From Dakarella massiliensis (GTDB lineage Bacteria; Pseudomonadota; Gammaproteobacteria; Burkholderiales; Burkholderiaceae_F): 64,000 nucleotides of DNA. Below, piece by piece: positions 9,402 through 20,730 of this stretch. The stretch lies in the NCBI RefSeq assembly GCF_001182045.1, contig NZ_CVTY01000005.1, positions 124,001-188,000 of the forward strand, given 5' to 3'. The translations under genes and the position numbers were made by a program. Every line of letters starts with the position of its first letter. The first letter of the stretch is position 1. The notes under the pieces were generated by a model, which was given only the letters and a program-made list of their open reading frames with translations, ran no database searches and was not told where the DNA came from.

Positions 9402-9644
9402 TTACCGTTTTTTCCAGAAATTCCAGTGGAATTCCTCGGGTACGGGGTCATATCCCCAGGGACCCAGGGGATTGCATTTGAAAATGCGGATAACCGTCAG
9501 ATAACTGCCACGGAGTGCGCCGAATCTCAGTATGGCCTGAATGCCGTAGTGAGAACATGACGGGGTGAACCGACACTGTCTGCCTAGCCAAGGAGAAAGG
9601 CACAACTGATAGAGGCGTATCAGTTTAATCAGCAGAAACTTCAT
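9402..9644 (-). CDS. yidD: Membrane protein insertion efficiency factor YidD
   Basis: An 80-residue protein that matches YidD along its length: [14 protein letters not shown], then [15 protein letters not shown] with the three family cysteines and ending in [13 protein letters not shown]. It is membrane-associated and reported to assist YidC-dependent insertion. Its start codon shares one base with the rnpA stop (TAATG on the minus strand), so the two are translationally coupled. Confidence 0.95.
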   Translation of the reverse strand: MKFLLIKLIRLYQLCLSPWLGRQCRFTPSCSHYGIQAILRFGALRGSYLTVIRIFKCNPLGPWGYDPVPEEFHWNFWKKR

Positions 9645-10090
9645 TAGGCGTCCTGAACGGCTTTTTTTACGATCCCGCCAAATCTGAGCAGAAGCTCATC
9701 GCAGTCCCTGCGCAGTTCCTGCTTGAAACTTCCAAGGACGACATCTTCTCCCAGCTTGGGCAGACGGCACTTCAGGCGAAGCACAACATCCGCACAGACA
9801 TTCGATTGCGCCAATGCAGGCTTGGAGAGTCTTGCCGATTCCCGAAGGATTCTTTTGACAAGCACCCGATCCACGCCTCTGTGAGCATTGGCTTTGCCGA
9901 CCGTGAAACCGAATCTCAGCCTTTCATCCGTTTCGGATTCAGGTTTGAGCAATGCGGTCAGAGTCAGCCAGCGCGACGACAAACGTACCGTTTTGGGTCC
10001 GCGAGAAGACAAAACAACCCCATAAGAGGCAGACTTTATCAATCTGCCTCTACGGGGTAGTGAACTTCTTATTGGCAACGATTCTTCCAC
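9644..10090 (-). CDS. rnpA: Ribonuclease P protein component
   Basis: Protein subunit of RNase P, which trims the 5' leader of tRNA precursors with the catalytic RNA (not in this window). The central stretch [27 protein letters not shown] contains the conserved F-x-V-x-K and the basic [12 protein letters not shown] helix corresponding to the RNR motif. It has 148 residues versus about 120 usually, the excess being at the GTG-initiated N-terminus and C-terminus; a shorter start cannot be excluded. It begins 26 bp after rpmH and couples to yidD. Confidence 0.93.
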   Translation of the reverse strand: MEESLPIRSSLPRRGRLIKSASYGVVLSSRGPKTVRLSSRWLTLTALLKPESETDERLRFGFTVGKANAHRGVDRVLVKRILRESARLSKPALAQSNVCADVVLRLKCRLPKLGEDVVLGSFKQELRRDCDELLLRFGGIVKKAVQDA

Positions 10091-10116
10091 GGCTTAGCCC
10101 TGCCGTGATGCCACGA

Positions 10117-10257
10117 TTAAAGTGCGAGGGTATGACGGCCCTTAGCACGGCGGGCAGCCAACACCTTGCGACCGCCTCTCGTGCGGCTGCGCACCAGGAA
10201 CCCGTGAGTGCGGGCACGCTTGATCTTGGAGGGCTGATAAGTACGCTTGGTAGCCAT
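10117..10257 (-). CDS. rpmH: 50S ribosomal protein L34
   Basis: A 46-codon gene that reads [20 protein letters not shown] onward, through a basic core ([18 protein letters not shown]) to HTLAL, which matches L34 over its whole length. Two residues precede the usual MKRT start. An AAGGAT ribosome-binding site sits just before the ATG. It is the first gene of the minus-strand rpmH-rnpA-yidD-yidC group and faces dnaA across a 484-bp intergenic region. Confidence 0.97.
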   Translation of the reverse strand: MATKRTYQPSKIKRARTHGFLVRSRTRGGRKVLAARRAKGRHTLAL

Positions 10258-10741
10258 GATGAATCCTTAAAATTTCTAAGCTGAAACGAATAGTGCCCTT
10301 GAGGCAGTATTCTTCAATTCAAAAATATAAAACTGCCCGATAACTGGGGGCAGGATGAACGGAATGAAGGTCTCCCGGCATTTTTTCAGGGAGACAATCG
10401 TGAAATCCTGATATTACACATCAAATTAGCGCTGACTGTCAAGCTGAAAAAACAAGAGTTTATCCGTAGAAAATCCGTTTTTGGGATCACATTCACGCAA
10501 CCCACAAGCTCTAGTGGTCTTGTTGATTTCTTGTACTGAACTTATTGTGCCGGAATAAAAAAGAACTGATTTTTCTGAATTTCTTAAGCTTCTGACGGAC
10601 ACATTACCTGTGGATAACTGGTAGAATAACTTTCCCGTACTTTCGTTTTTTCCCAAAAATTACCCACGGGAATATAAGCGAAAGAAAAAGTTTTCACTCC
10701 AGCAGTACCCAATATACGGGGTACACGCTAACTTACCGTAA
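10258..10741. other. rpmH-dnaA intergenic region, secondary oriC candidate
   Basis: A non-coding region of 484 bp between divergent rpmH and dnaA, the most common oriC position in bacteria. It contains one perfect DnaA box (10609-10617) and weaker partial matches near 10458 (TTATCCGTA) and 10660. Two hairpins are visible toward rpmH: TGCCC/GGGCA at about 10333-10351 and GTCTCCC/GGGAGAC at 10370-10395. The single strong box suggests DnaA autoregulation or an auxiliary origin part; the region at 17 kb has a denser box cluster. Confidence 0.5.
10609..10617 (-). promoter_or_regulatory. DnaA box (perfect)
   Basis: TGTGGATAA on the plus strand, that is TTATCCACA on the minus strand, the strict DnaA consensus, 125 bp upstream of dnaA. 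Likely used for dnaA autoregulation or initiation. Confidence 0.75.
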
Positions 10742-12088
10742 ATGAAAGATTTTTGGCAAAACTGCTGCGATCTGCTCCGACTGGATGCACGAATCAGCAG
10801 CGACAAGTTCGATACCTGGATTGCCCCGCTGCAGATGGAGTCCTGGGACCCCAAGTCCGGGGAACTGGTTCTCTCAGCAGCGAGCGCCCAGAAGCGGGAC
10901 GTGACGAGGTCAACCTACTCCGACATCATCACCTTCCACGCTACCCGGGCCAATAACGACAGTCCGATCACAGTCAAATGGATTGTGAGGGAGCCGAAAG
11001 TCGAAGCCCCTGCTCCCAGCAGCAGCGTCGTACAGCAGGATTCAACCTCCTTCAATCAGCTGGCGGAATCCTGCGGTCTTCTCAGCTCGCTCTCATTTGA
11101 GAATTTCGTTCAGGGTATGAGCAACAAGGTGGCGCTTGGCGCGGCTACCTATGTCGCGAATAACCCCGGTACCAAAGCCTTCAACCCGCTTTATATTTAC
11201 GGCGGCGTCGGCCTCGGCAAAACGCATCTGATGCATGCCATCGGTCTCGCCGTTCTGAAGCGCAATCCCAAGGCGAAAATCCTCTGCCTCAGCGCCACAA
11301 CCTATATTGCTGAATTCCTTAAGGGAATCGCGCGAAAGGACCAGAGCTTCTATCAGCGATTCAAGTCTCTGGACCTGCTCCTGCTCGATGACGTGCAGAT
11401 GCTCGGGTCGAAGGAAGGCACACAGTCGGCCTTCTTCTCCACCTTCGAAGCACTGGTGCCGCACGGCAAACAAATCGTGCTCACAAGCGATACCTACGCG
11501 AAGCAGCTGAAGGATGTGGATGAACGGCTGAAGAGCCGTTTCGCAGGCGGCATGTCAGTGCCGATCGATCCTCCTGAGCTCGAAACCCGAGAAGCCATTC
11601 TGATGAAGAAGGCAGAGCAGAGCGGTACCAATCTGCCTGAAGATGTCGCTTTCTTCATTGCGAATCACCTGAAGAGCAACGTGCGTGAGCTGGAAGGCGC
11701 GCTGCAGCAGGTGATCGCTCATGCCCGCTTCAACGGCATCGATATCTCGATTGATCAGGCCCGGACCGCGCTTCACGATCTGATTCACAGCCAGAACGAA
11801 ATCACGGTTCAGGATATCCAGAAGAAGGTCGCGGACTATTACAAGATCCGCGTCGCGGACATGCACTCAAAGCGCCGTCCGAGAGTGATTGCCTACCCCC
11901 GCCAGATCGCCATGTACCTGTCGAAGAAGCTCACACAGAAGAGCTATCCGGAAATCGGCGAACTGTTCGGCGGCAAAGATCACACGACAGTGCTCCATGC
12001 CTGCAAGAAGATAGAAAGCGACCGCAGAATCAATGAAGAGCTGAATCACGAGCTGCATGTGCTCGAGCAGAATCTTCAGAATTTCTGA
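10742..12088 (+). CDS. dnaA: Chromosomal replication initiator DnaA
   Basis: Binds DnaA boxes and opens oriC in its ATP form. The 448 residues include domain I (FWQNCCDLLRLDARISSDKFDTWIAPLQ), a short variable linker, an AAA+ domain with Walker A GGVGLGKTH (about 154-162) and Walker B LLLLDDVQML, and C-terminal domain IV with the DnaA signature GGKDHTTVLHACKKIE that reads the box. The ATG at 10742 has no recognisable Shine-Dalgarno sequence, but the N-terminus aligns with other DnaA proteins, so the start is kept. dnaN follows after 42 bp. Confidence 0.98.
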   Translation: MKDFWQNCCDLLRLDARISSDKFDTWIAPLQMESWDPKSGELVLSAASAQKRDVTRSTYSDIITFHATRANNDSPITVKWIVREPKVEAPAPSSSVVQQDSTSFNQLAESCGLLSSLSFENFVQGMSNKVALGAATYVANNPGTKAFNPLYIYGGVGLGKTHLMHAIGLAVLKRNPKAKILCLSATTYIAEFLKGIARKDQSFYQRFKSLDLLLLDDVQMLGSKEGTQSAFFSTFEALVPHGKQIVLTSDTYAKQLKDVDERLKSRFAGGMSVPIDPPELETREAILMKKAEQSGTNLPEDVAFFIANHLKSNVRELEGALQQVIAHARFNGIDISIDQARTALHDLIHSQNEITVQDIQKKVADYYKIRVADMHSKRRPRVIAYPRQIAMYLSKKLTQKSYPEIGELFGGKDHTTVLHACKKIESDRRINEELNHELHVLEQNLQNF

Positions 12089-12130
12089 TTATAAAAATCA
12101 CACAACACACTCAGAATTGGGAAATCAAGA

Positions 12131-13294
12131 ATGCAAGTACTGAAAGGATCTAGAGAATCTCTGCTGACGCCTCTTACGACAGTGAGCGGCATTATTGAAA
12201 CTCATCAGACCGTTCCGATTCTCAGCAACGTTCTGATCCAGTCTGACGGCAGCAAGGTCAGCTTCACTGGCAGCAATCTTGAGATTCAGATCAAGACCCA
12301 TGCGGAGCTTGAACAGGAAGGAGATCCGGTCGCATTCACCGTTTCTTCCCGGAAGATTCAGGATCTGATCAAGAGCCTTCCGCCCACGGAAGTGACCATT
12401 TCGCTTGGCGCGGCCCGCAAGGCGATCAGTGCCGAAGGCGGCAATCAGATCTCTCAGAAGATGGAGGTGAGCACTGAGAACAGCCGCTTCTCGCTTCAGA
12501 CCATTCCTGCGGATAAGTATCCGAGCTTCCCGGAAGCTGACTTCACCAGCAGCGCCACGATTCCCGCGAAGCAGCTGAAGTACATCCTCTCCATGGTTCA
12601 CTACGCCATGGCGAACCAGGATATCCGCTTCTACCTGAACGCTGTCCGTCTCGTTATCAAGGATGGAAAGGTGCGCGTAGTGGCAACCGACGGCCGCCGT
12701 CTCGCCTTCTGCGAGATCACTCCGGACAAGAACAGCATTGTGTCGGAAGACGTGAGCGTCACTATTCCCCGCAAGGCCGTTCTCGAACTGAAGCGTCTTC
12801 TCCCTGAAGAGGATGACGACAAGGAAATTCCGGTCAAGATTGATTTCGCAGCCAATCAGGCCCGCTTCACCTTCAATGGTGTCGAAGTGACGACGAAGCT
12901 GCTCGAAGGCACGTATCCGGATTACGAGCGCGTTATTCCGACAAATAACGACAAGGTGTTCCTGATCAGCCGCGAGGCTCTGCTGCAGGCTCTGCAGCGT
13001 ACGGCTGTTCTCGCCTCCGACAAGTTCAAGGGCGTGCGCTGGCTGCTCAGCCCCGGCCTGCTTTCCATTCAGAGTTCCAACTCCGATCAGGAAGAAGGCA
13101 ACGACAATATTGCTGTTGATTATCAGGGAGATCCGATCGATATCGGCTTCAATATCGACTTCCTTTCCGACGTTCTCAGCAATCTGAAGAACGACAAGGT
13201 AAAGATCGCTCTGTCCGGTCCTCAGGGTTCCGCTCTGATCACGATGCCCGAGAGTGACGACTTCAAGTATGTCTTGATGCCGATGCGTCTCTGA
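12131..13294 (+). CDS. dnaN: DNA polymerase III sliding clamp (beta subunit)
   Basis: The ring-shaped processivity clamp for DNA polymerase III, with three repeated clamp folds in 387 residues. Visible landmarks are VSGIIETHQTVPILSNVLIQ near the N-terminus, VRVVATDGRRLAFCE in the middle and a C-terminus ending in YVLMPMRL, the universal hydrophobic/MPMR-like tail that forms the binding groove for clamp-binding motifs. It lies between dnaA and gyrB in the standard dnaA-dnaN-gyrB order; recF, often found between dnaN and gyrB, is absent here. Confidence 0.98.
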   Translation: MQVLKGSRESLLTPLTTVSGIIETHQTVPILSNVLIQSDGSKVSFTGSNLEIQIKTHAELEQEGDPVAFTVSSRKIQDLIKSLPPTEVTISLGAARKAISAEGGNQISQKMEVSTENSRFSLQTIPADKYPSFPEADFTSSATIPAKQLKYILSMVHYAMANQDIRFYLNAVRLVIKDGKVRVVATDGRRLAFCEITPDKNSIVSEDVSVTIPRKAVLELKRLLPEEDDDKEIPVKIDFAANQARFTFNGVEVTTKLLEGTYPDYERVIPTNNDKVFLISREALLQALQRTAVLASDKFKGVRWLLSPGLLSIQSSNSDQEEGNDNIAVDYQGDPIDIGFNIDFLSDVLSNLKNDKVKIALSGPQGSALITMPESDDFKYVLMPMRL

Positions 13295-13300
13295 TCGCAT

Positions 13301-15893
<2,593 letters not shown>

Positions 15894-15918
15894 TCGATAA
15901 GGAAACCAACATCTGACA

Positions 15919-15959
15919 AACGGGGAAGCAAACTTCAGTTTTTGCCTCCCCGTTTTTTT
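15919..15959 (+). terminator. Rho-independent terminator after gyrB
   Basis: AACGGGGAAGCAAAC and GTTTTTGCCTCCCCGTT form a GC-rich stem around a TTCA loop, followed by a run of seven Ts. It closes the dnaA-dnaN-gyrB group. Confidence 0.85.
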
Positions 15960-16016
15960 ACAGCAGCAGGAACCGTCCGGAGTGATCCGGACAGAAGACA
16001 GAACAAGGAAGATGCC

Positions 16017-16943
16017 ATGACCACATCTCTAAACGCTCAAAATGAAAAACTGGTGATTGCTGTTTCTTCCCGGGCGCTGTTCGATCTCGAAGAAGAACAT
16101 CGTCTGTTTGAAAGGGAAGGATTCGCGGCCTACCGGACCTACCAGGTGGAGCATCAGGATGTGCCTCTGAAGCCTGGTGTCGCCTTTCCATTCATCAGCC
16201 GCCTTCTCAAGCTGAATGAGATCTTTAAGGATCAGGCCCCGGTCCGTGTGGTGGTGCTGTCCCGGAACAGCCCGGAAACGGGGCAGCGGTTTTTCAATTC
16301 CTGCCGCCATTACAGCCTGCCGATTGAGGCCGGAGCCTTTACCTCAGGGCAGTCCACCTTTCCTTTCATGAAAGCCTTCAATGCCAGCCTGTTCCTGTCC
16401 GCCAATATCGACAGCGTGCGTCAGGCGACTTCTATCGGGCTTCCGGCTGGTCTGGTGCTTCCTACCTCGTTCCAGGACGAGGAAGGGGATACAGGGCTCC
16501 GTATCGCCTTTGACTTCGATGGCGTGGTTGCCGGTGATGAAGCGGAAAAGAAATTTCAGTCAGAAGGCATGAAAGCGTTTCAGCAGGAAGAAATTGATAA
16601 GAAGATGCAGCCTCTCCAGGCGGGACCTCTCCAGTCTCTTTTCTCCAAACTCTCACAGCTCCAGAAACTCGACGCGGAAAGAGGGAAAGATGATCCCTAC
16701 TATGAACCGGCAATCCGCATTGCTGTCGTGACGTCTCGCGGAGCTCCAAGCGAGCAGCGCCTGATCACGACGCTGAAAAGTTTTGGAATGTATGCGGCCG
16801 AGCTTTTTCTGCTCGATGGGATGCCGAAGAAACCTATTCTGAATGTTTTAAAACCGCACATCTTCTTCGATGATCAGCTGAAACACCTGCAGGAAAACAC
16901 GATTCCCAGCGTTCTTATTCCTTTTGGGATAAATTCAAAGTAA
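16017..16943 (+). CDS. Cytosolic 5'-nucleotidase (NT5C1-like, HAD fold)
   Basis: Resembles the bacterial relatives of animal cytosolic 5'-nucleotidase I, which dephosphorylate nucleoside monophosphates; the exact substrate cannot be read from sequence. Of the 308 residues, LVIAVSSRALFDLEEEH and VVVLSRNSPETGQRFFNS are typical of the family, and IAFDFDGVVAGDEAE carries the HAD nucleophile/acid pair DxD, with IFFDDQ near the C-terminus as the metal-binding acid motif. The ATG at 16017 has an AAGGAAG site; longer starts would run into the gyrB terminator. It stands alone between gyrB and the putative origin. Confidence 0.82.
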   Translation: MTTSLNAQNEKLVIAVSSRALFDLEEEHRLFEREGFAAYRTYQVEHQDVPLKPGVAFPFISRLLKLNEIFKDQAPVRVVVLSRNSPETGQRFFNSCRHYSLPIEAGAFTSGQSTFPFMKAFNASLFLSANIDSVRQATSIGLPAGLVLPTSFQDEEGDTGLRIAFDFDGVVAGDEAEKKFQSEGMKAFQQEEIDKKMQPLQAGPLQSLFSKLSQLQKLDAERGKDDPYYEPAIRIAVVTSRGAPSEQRLITTLKSFGMYAAELFLLDGMPKKPILNVLKPHIFFDDQLKHLQENTIPSVLIPFGINSK

Positions 16944-16957
16944 CCAGATAAAAATCC

Positions 16958-16993
16958 GAACGGCTATCGATTTCTGATAACCGTTCTTTTTTA
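16958..16993 (+). terminator. Rho-independent terminator after the 5'-nucleotidase gene
   Basis: GAACGG-C-TATC pairs with GATA-A-CCGTTC around a short loop, followed by TTTTTTATCTTTTT. It isolates the nucleotidase gene from the AT-rich region that follows. Confidence 0.75.
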
Positions 16994-17453
16994 TCTTTTT
17001 CAACAGAAAGAAAATTGTAGTTATATTGTTTATTATATTTTAAAAGAATAATAACAACAATAACAGTAGAAAAACTCGTTGGATATGCTTATTTTTTATT
17101 TTTATTCAAAGAGTTATGCTGTTAAAAACTTTGTGGATAGTTTTGATGGATGCCGGGGACATCCCTGTGGACAGAAAAGAATAAAACCGGCTCTTCCGAA
17201 AGATAACTGAAGTTTTCAACAGAAAAGCAGGATTTGTTCATTCAGAAACTGTGGATAACTTGATGAATTTCCGGCTTATTTTTCCACAGAGGGTGATAAG
17301 AACATAAAACACAGAAAAATCAGCTGATTGGACAATGTTTCCGTGTTGATAGTCTGTGGAAAAGCATGGAATATAATGGGTTGCTAATATTATCAGACCT
17401 TCTCTCTGATTCAAAATAAAATATTTTTCATATCAGCTTAGGACTCTGCGAAC
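16994..17453. other. Probable replication origin (oriC) region
   Basis: No credible gene in 460 bp. About 17000-17120 is extremely AT-rich (runs such as TTTATTATATTTTAAAAGAA), suited to a DNA-unwinding element. It is followed by a DnaA-box cluster: TGTGGATAG at 17132-17140, TGTGGACAG at 17166-17174, a perfect TGTGGATAA at 17250-17258, TTTTCCACA at 17280-17288 and TGTGGAAAA at 17355-17363. TTTTCAACAGAAA also occurs twice (near 16996 and 17212). This is denser than in the rpmH-dnaA gap, so it is the better oriC candidate by sequence alone. It also contains the promoter of the downstream regulator. Confidence 0.65.
17250..17258 (-). promoter_or_regulatory. DnaA box (perfect) in putative oriC
   Basis: TGTGGATAA on the plus strand equals TTATCCACA on the minus strand. 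It is the central and strongest box of the 17.1-17.4 kb cluster. Confidence 0.75.
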
Positions 17454-18173
17454 ATGGATAGTAAGCCGGTTCCTTGGTTTGCCCCCAAAGTCTCCCCTGC
17501 TCTGAATACGATCGTCCGCAATCTTGGACACCGTGTTAATAAGAGCAAGGGTGACGTGCTGTATGAAACCGGCTCCATGTTTGAAAGGCTGATGTATGTT
17601 CAGTCCGGAACTGCCGCAAGGGCAGTTCTTATGCCGGGGTTTGAAGACACCCCGTTTTTCGTTCTGCTTGCCCTTCAGGGCAGTCTGATCGGCTGCGTTG
17701 AGACGCTGTACTCCAAAGATTCCGTGATGAGGCACCAGTGGGCGGTCAATAACTGTGAAGTGCTGACGATTCCGAAGGAAATTCTCCTGAAACTCGCGGA
17801 TCATGAGCCCTCCTGGCATAAAGAGCTCGCGGGATACAACGCGGCCACGACACTCGCTGACCGAATTGGTCTCATGGTGACCCGTGAGGGAGATCCGCAC
17901 CAGAGACTGGGTTCCTTTATTTATGCCTACTGCTCGAGAAGCAGCCTGCCGATCGATGAAGAACTCAGGGATGAGAAGAAAGACTGGCTGGCGCTCCCTT
18001 CATTTCCTCCGCGTAAACTGATCGGACAGGTGATCGGCTGCGAAACCTCTCTGATTGATAAAGTAATAGAAGACTGGCAGAACGAAGGAAGCCTGAAGAA
18101 GATTCACAGAAACGCTCTGATGCGAAGAACCAAGCTGTGCGAGTACTTTTACTGGCTGCAGCGCTTCATCTGA
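17454..18173 (+). CDS. Crp/Fnr-family transcriptional regulator
   Basis: A 239-residue protein with an N-terminal cyclic-nucleotide-binding-like beta domain (roughly 25-125, including KGDVLYETGSMFERLMYVQSG) and a C-terminal winged helix-turn-helix (about 190-225, SFPPRKLIGQVIGCETSLIDKVIEDWQNEGSLKK). The N-terminal domain lacks an evident cAMP phosphate-binding RxS motif and the cysteine set of Fnr, so the effector is unknown. It is likely monocistronic, starting right at the edge of the putative oriC. Confidence 0.8.
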   Translation: MDSKPVPWFAPKVSPALNTIVRNLGHRVNKSKGDVLYETGSMFERLMYVQSGTAARAVLMPGFEDTPFFVLLALQGSLIGCVETLYSKDSVMRHQWAVNNCEVLTIPKEILLKLADHEPSWHKELAGYNAATTLADRIGLMVTREGDPHQRLGSFIYAYCSRSSLPIDEELRDEKKDWLALPSFPPRKLIGQVIGCETSLIDKVIEDWQNEGSLKKIHRNALMRRTKLCEYFYWLQRFI

Positions 18174-18224
18174 ACCGGGAATGGTCTTCAGAGGGCAGTT
18201 TCTAACACTGAAACGGAGACTCAC

Positions 18225-18875
18225 ATGAAAATTGCTAAGTTCACTATTCCGCTGCTGGGCTGCGTTGCGGTTCTTGCCTCTAGCGGCTGCGCGCCGATTC
18301 TGGCGGGCGGTGCTATGGCGGGAGGTGTATCCGTGGCGGTTGACCGCCGCTCTACCGGAGCCCAGGTCAATGACGGCGTGATTGAGAACCGCGTTTCCTG
18401 GGAAATCTCTCAGAAGATCGTCCCGGAGGATCAGCATATTACGGTGACGAGCTACAACGGCAAGGTGCTGCTCACCGGCGAGGTGAAAACCGAACTGGAA
18501 AAGAAGACCGCTGGTGAAGTCGCGAGCAAGAGCCTGGATGTCAGCAGTGTTGTGAACCAGCTGGCGGTTCAGGAACCGGTATCTGTTGGACGCCGGATGA
18601 AGGATTCCGGCATCGCGACAAGTGTCAGAAGCCGTCTGCTCACGGCCCAGGGCGCACCCTACAGCCAGATGAAGATCATCTGCGACCGCGGCATTATCTA
18701 CCTGATGGGTCTTGTCACTCCGACCGAGGGTCAGATTGCCGGTGAAATCGCGGCGAAAACCGATGGCGTGAAGGAAGTCGTGAAGGTGTTTGAGTACCAG
18801 TCGGCCGCTGAGATCAAAGCCCGTATGGATTCCTTCCAGAAGGCTCCGAATACCGATTCAACGAGCACCAATTAA
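18225..18875 (+). CDS. BON-domain outer-membrane lipoprotein (DolP/YraP-like)
   Basis: A 216-residue lipoprotein: signal peptide MKIAKFTIPLLGCVAVLASSGC with lipobox LASSGC (lipidated C22), then two BON domains of about 60 residues each (about 50-115 and 120-190), each with the V-x-L-x-G-x-V pattern (GKVLLTGEV; GIIYLMGLV). The organisation is that of DolP (YraP), which is reported to maintain outer-membrane integrity. The residue after C22 is Ala, so Lol sorting to the outer membrane is expected. It ends only 6 bp from the convergent lipA stop. Confidence 0.88.
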   Translation: MKIAKFTIPLLGCVAVLASSGCAPILAGGAMAGGVSVAVDRRSTGAQVNDGVIENRVSWEISQKIVPEDQHITVTSYNGKVLLTGEVKTELEKKTAGEVASKSLDVSSVVNQLAVQEPVSVGRRMKDSGIATSVRSRLLTAQGAPYSQMKIICDRGIIYLMGLVTPTEGQIAGEIAAKTDGVKEVVKVFEYQSAAEIKARMDSFQKAPNTDSTSTN

Positions 18876-18881
18876 TCCGAA

Positions 18882-19775
18882 TCAGAGTCCGCCGGCCAGT
18901 TTTCTCAGTTCTGACGCTCGGTAGCTTGAGCGCACGAAGGGGCCGGCGGCGCACCCGATAAAGCCCATATTCAACGCTTCCCTGCGGTACCGTTCAAACT
19001 CTTCCGGTGTCACGAAACGGCGTACCGGAGCGTGTTCCGGACCGGGGGACAGGTACTGTCCCACAGAGAGAAGCGTGACCCCGGAGTTTCTCAGATCCTG
19101 GAAGGTCTGAAAAAGCTCATCCTCGGTTTCTCCCAGCCCCACCATAATGCCGCTCTTCAGCGGAATCCCAGGCATCGCTTCGTGATAGCGCTTCAGCAGT
19201 TCGAGTGATCCCTCGTAGCGTCCGCCTGGACGCACCGTTCTGAAGAGACCGGGAACGGTCTCAATATTGTGGTTGAAGACATCCGGTGCGGTCTCGGACA
19301 GCACCGTTACCGCATCCTCCATATTTTTCTTGAAATCCGGAACCAGAATTTCCACCCGGCAGTGAGGATTGACTTCCCGGATGCTGCGGATGCATGCGGC
19401 AAAATGCCTTGCTCCGCCATCCGGAACATCGTCCCGCGTCACGCTGGTCAGCACCGCGTAGCTGAGTCCCAGCTTCCGGATGGTATCGGCGAGGAGCGCG
19501 GGCTCAGCGGGATTCAGGGGCAGAGGCCGCCCGTGGCCGATATTGCAGTAGGTGCAGTTCCGCGTACAGACACTGCCCATCAGAAGAAAAGTGGCGGTTC
19601 CGGACGCGAAGCACTCGCTGATATTCGGGCATCGGGCTTCTTCACAGACCGTGGGAAGCGGAAGCCGTTCTTTCATTTTCCGGTAGTCGCTGGATCCTGA
19701 TTTCACCCGGATCCGGAGCCACGAAGGAAGATGCCGGTGCCCGGACTCTTCCGCTTTGCTTCCGTTCTTCTCCAT
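18882..19775 (-). CDS. lipA: Lipoyl synthase
   Basis: Radical-SAM enzyme that inserts two sulfurs into octanoyl groups on lipoyl-dependent proteins. It has both iron-sulfur cysteine sets: CEEARCPNISEC (auxiliary cluster) and CTRNCTYC (radical SAM), plus GGARHFA, HNIETVP and a C-terminal RSSYRA with the serine that ligates the auxiliary cluster. The ATG at 19775 was chosen over a TTG six bases upstream because of a GAGGA site at good spacing. It is last in the run YbeD-lipB-menA-lipA, the menA gene being the unusual member. Confidence 0.96.
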   Translation of the reverse strand: MEKNGSKAEESGHRHLPSWLRIRVKSGSSDYRKMKERLPLPTVCEEARCPNISECFASGTATFLLMGSVCTRNCTYCNIGHGRPLPLNPAEPALLADTIRKLGLSYAVLTSVTRDDVPDGGARHFAACIRSIREVNPHCRVEILVPDFKKNMEDAVTVLSETAPDVFNHNIETVPGLFRTVRPGGRYEGSLELLKRYHEAMPGIPLKSGIMVGLGETEDELFQTFQDLRNSGVTLLSVGQYLSPGPEHAPVRRFVTPEEFERYRREALNMGFIGCAAGPFVRSSYRASELRKLAGGL

Positions 19776-19806
19776 GATCAATCCTCGTAAAGCCGGTCTT
19801 CTGCCG

Positions 19807-20730
19807 CTACAGAACCCAGTGCCAGAGCGCGTCGAGCAGCGCGCCGATGGTTAGCAGAATCGCGAACTGCATTTCAAGTTTCACCGTGTTGAAAAGCGTC
19901 TGGTTGAGTTCCAGTCCCTTCAGCGTCCGGAAGTCCTCATACAGGCCTTTCACTTTGCGGATGGCGAAGAGGCTGATGAGGTAAAGGAAGTGCTCAGGGT
20001 ACACCGTCACGATGAGAAGCACGATGATAAAGGGAAGCAGCAGCAGATCGAGGTAAAGCCGGGGGAACCGCTGCTGTCCAAGGACGACCGCGAGAGTCCG
20101 TCTGCCGACAGATTCATCATGCACCGCGTCACGCCAGTTATTGACAACCAGAACGCTCGACGCAATGGAGCCGCAGGCACAGCTCGCTGCCACTGAAATA
20201 AAGGAAATCGTGCCGGTTTGCAGATAGTAAGTGCCGTTCACGGCAATCAGTCCGAAAAAGATGAAGACCGTCAGTTCACCCCAGGGGGTATACGCAATCG
20301 GTTTCGGACCGCCCATGTAAAGGTAAGCCGCAGCTACAGACAGCGCTCCCAGCACGAAGATCACCCAGCCGCCGATGACTACTAGCGCGAGGCTGATCGC
20401 TACCACCACGATAGCGGTGAGGAGAATGGCCCGGTCGACCTGCTGGATGGTGAGCCATCCTTCGCTTGTCGCCCGGGGAAGTCCCTTCCGGTTACCTTTC
20501 TCAGCCTTTCGCTTCGTGTAGCCGACATCATTCTCCATATTGGTCAGTGCCTGAATGGCGACTGCGACCGCAATGGTCAGAAGTCCGAGCAGCAGCCGGC
20601 CGTGGCCGGTTTCCGAGAGCGCCATTGAGATACCGATGAAAATCGGCGCCAGCGCGACTCCCCATGTCTTCGGGCGGATGGCCGCGAACCAGGCCTGAAT
20701 GGAACCGGAACGAATGGTCTTTTCAGTCAT
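19807..20730 (-). CDS. menA: 1,4-dihydroxy-2-naphthoate prenyltransferase (UbiA superfamily)
   Basis: Membrane prenyltransferase that attaches the isoprenoid tail in menaquinone synthesis. It has 307 residues with about eight hydrophobic segments, the Asp-rich motif region TNMENDVGYTKRKAEKGNRKG, MGGPKPIAYTPWGELTVFIFFG, and the second motif NNWRDAVHDESVGRRTLAVVLGQ, a pattern characteristic of MenA rather than UbiA. It overlaps the lipB 3' end by 8 bp and lies 31 bp before lipA, so it is inside the lipoate operon. It suggests that the organism uses menaquinone and can respire anaerobically. Confidence 0.88.
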   Translation of the reverse strand: MTEKTIRSGSIQAWFAAIRPKTWGVALAPIFIGISMALSETGHGRLLLGLLTIAVAVAIQALTNMENDVGYTKRKAEKGNRKGLPRATSEGWLTIQQVDRAILLTAIVVVAISLALVVIGGWVIFVLGALSVAAAYLYMGGPKPIAYTPWGELTVFIFFGLIAVNGTYYLQTGTISFISVAASCACGSIASSVLVVNNWRDAVHDESVGRRTLAVVLGQQRFPRLYLDLLLLPFIIVLLIVTVYPEHFLYLISLFAIRKVKGLYEDFRTLKGLELNQTLFNTVKLEMQFAILLTIGALLDALWHWVL

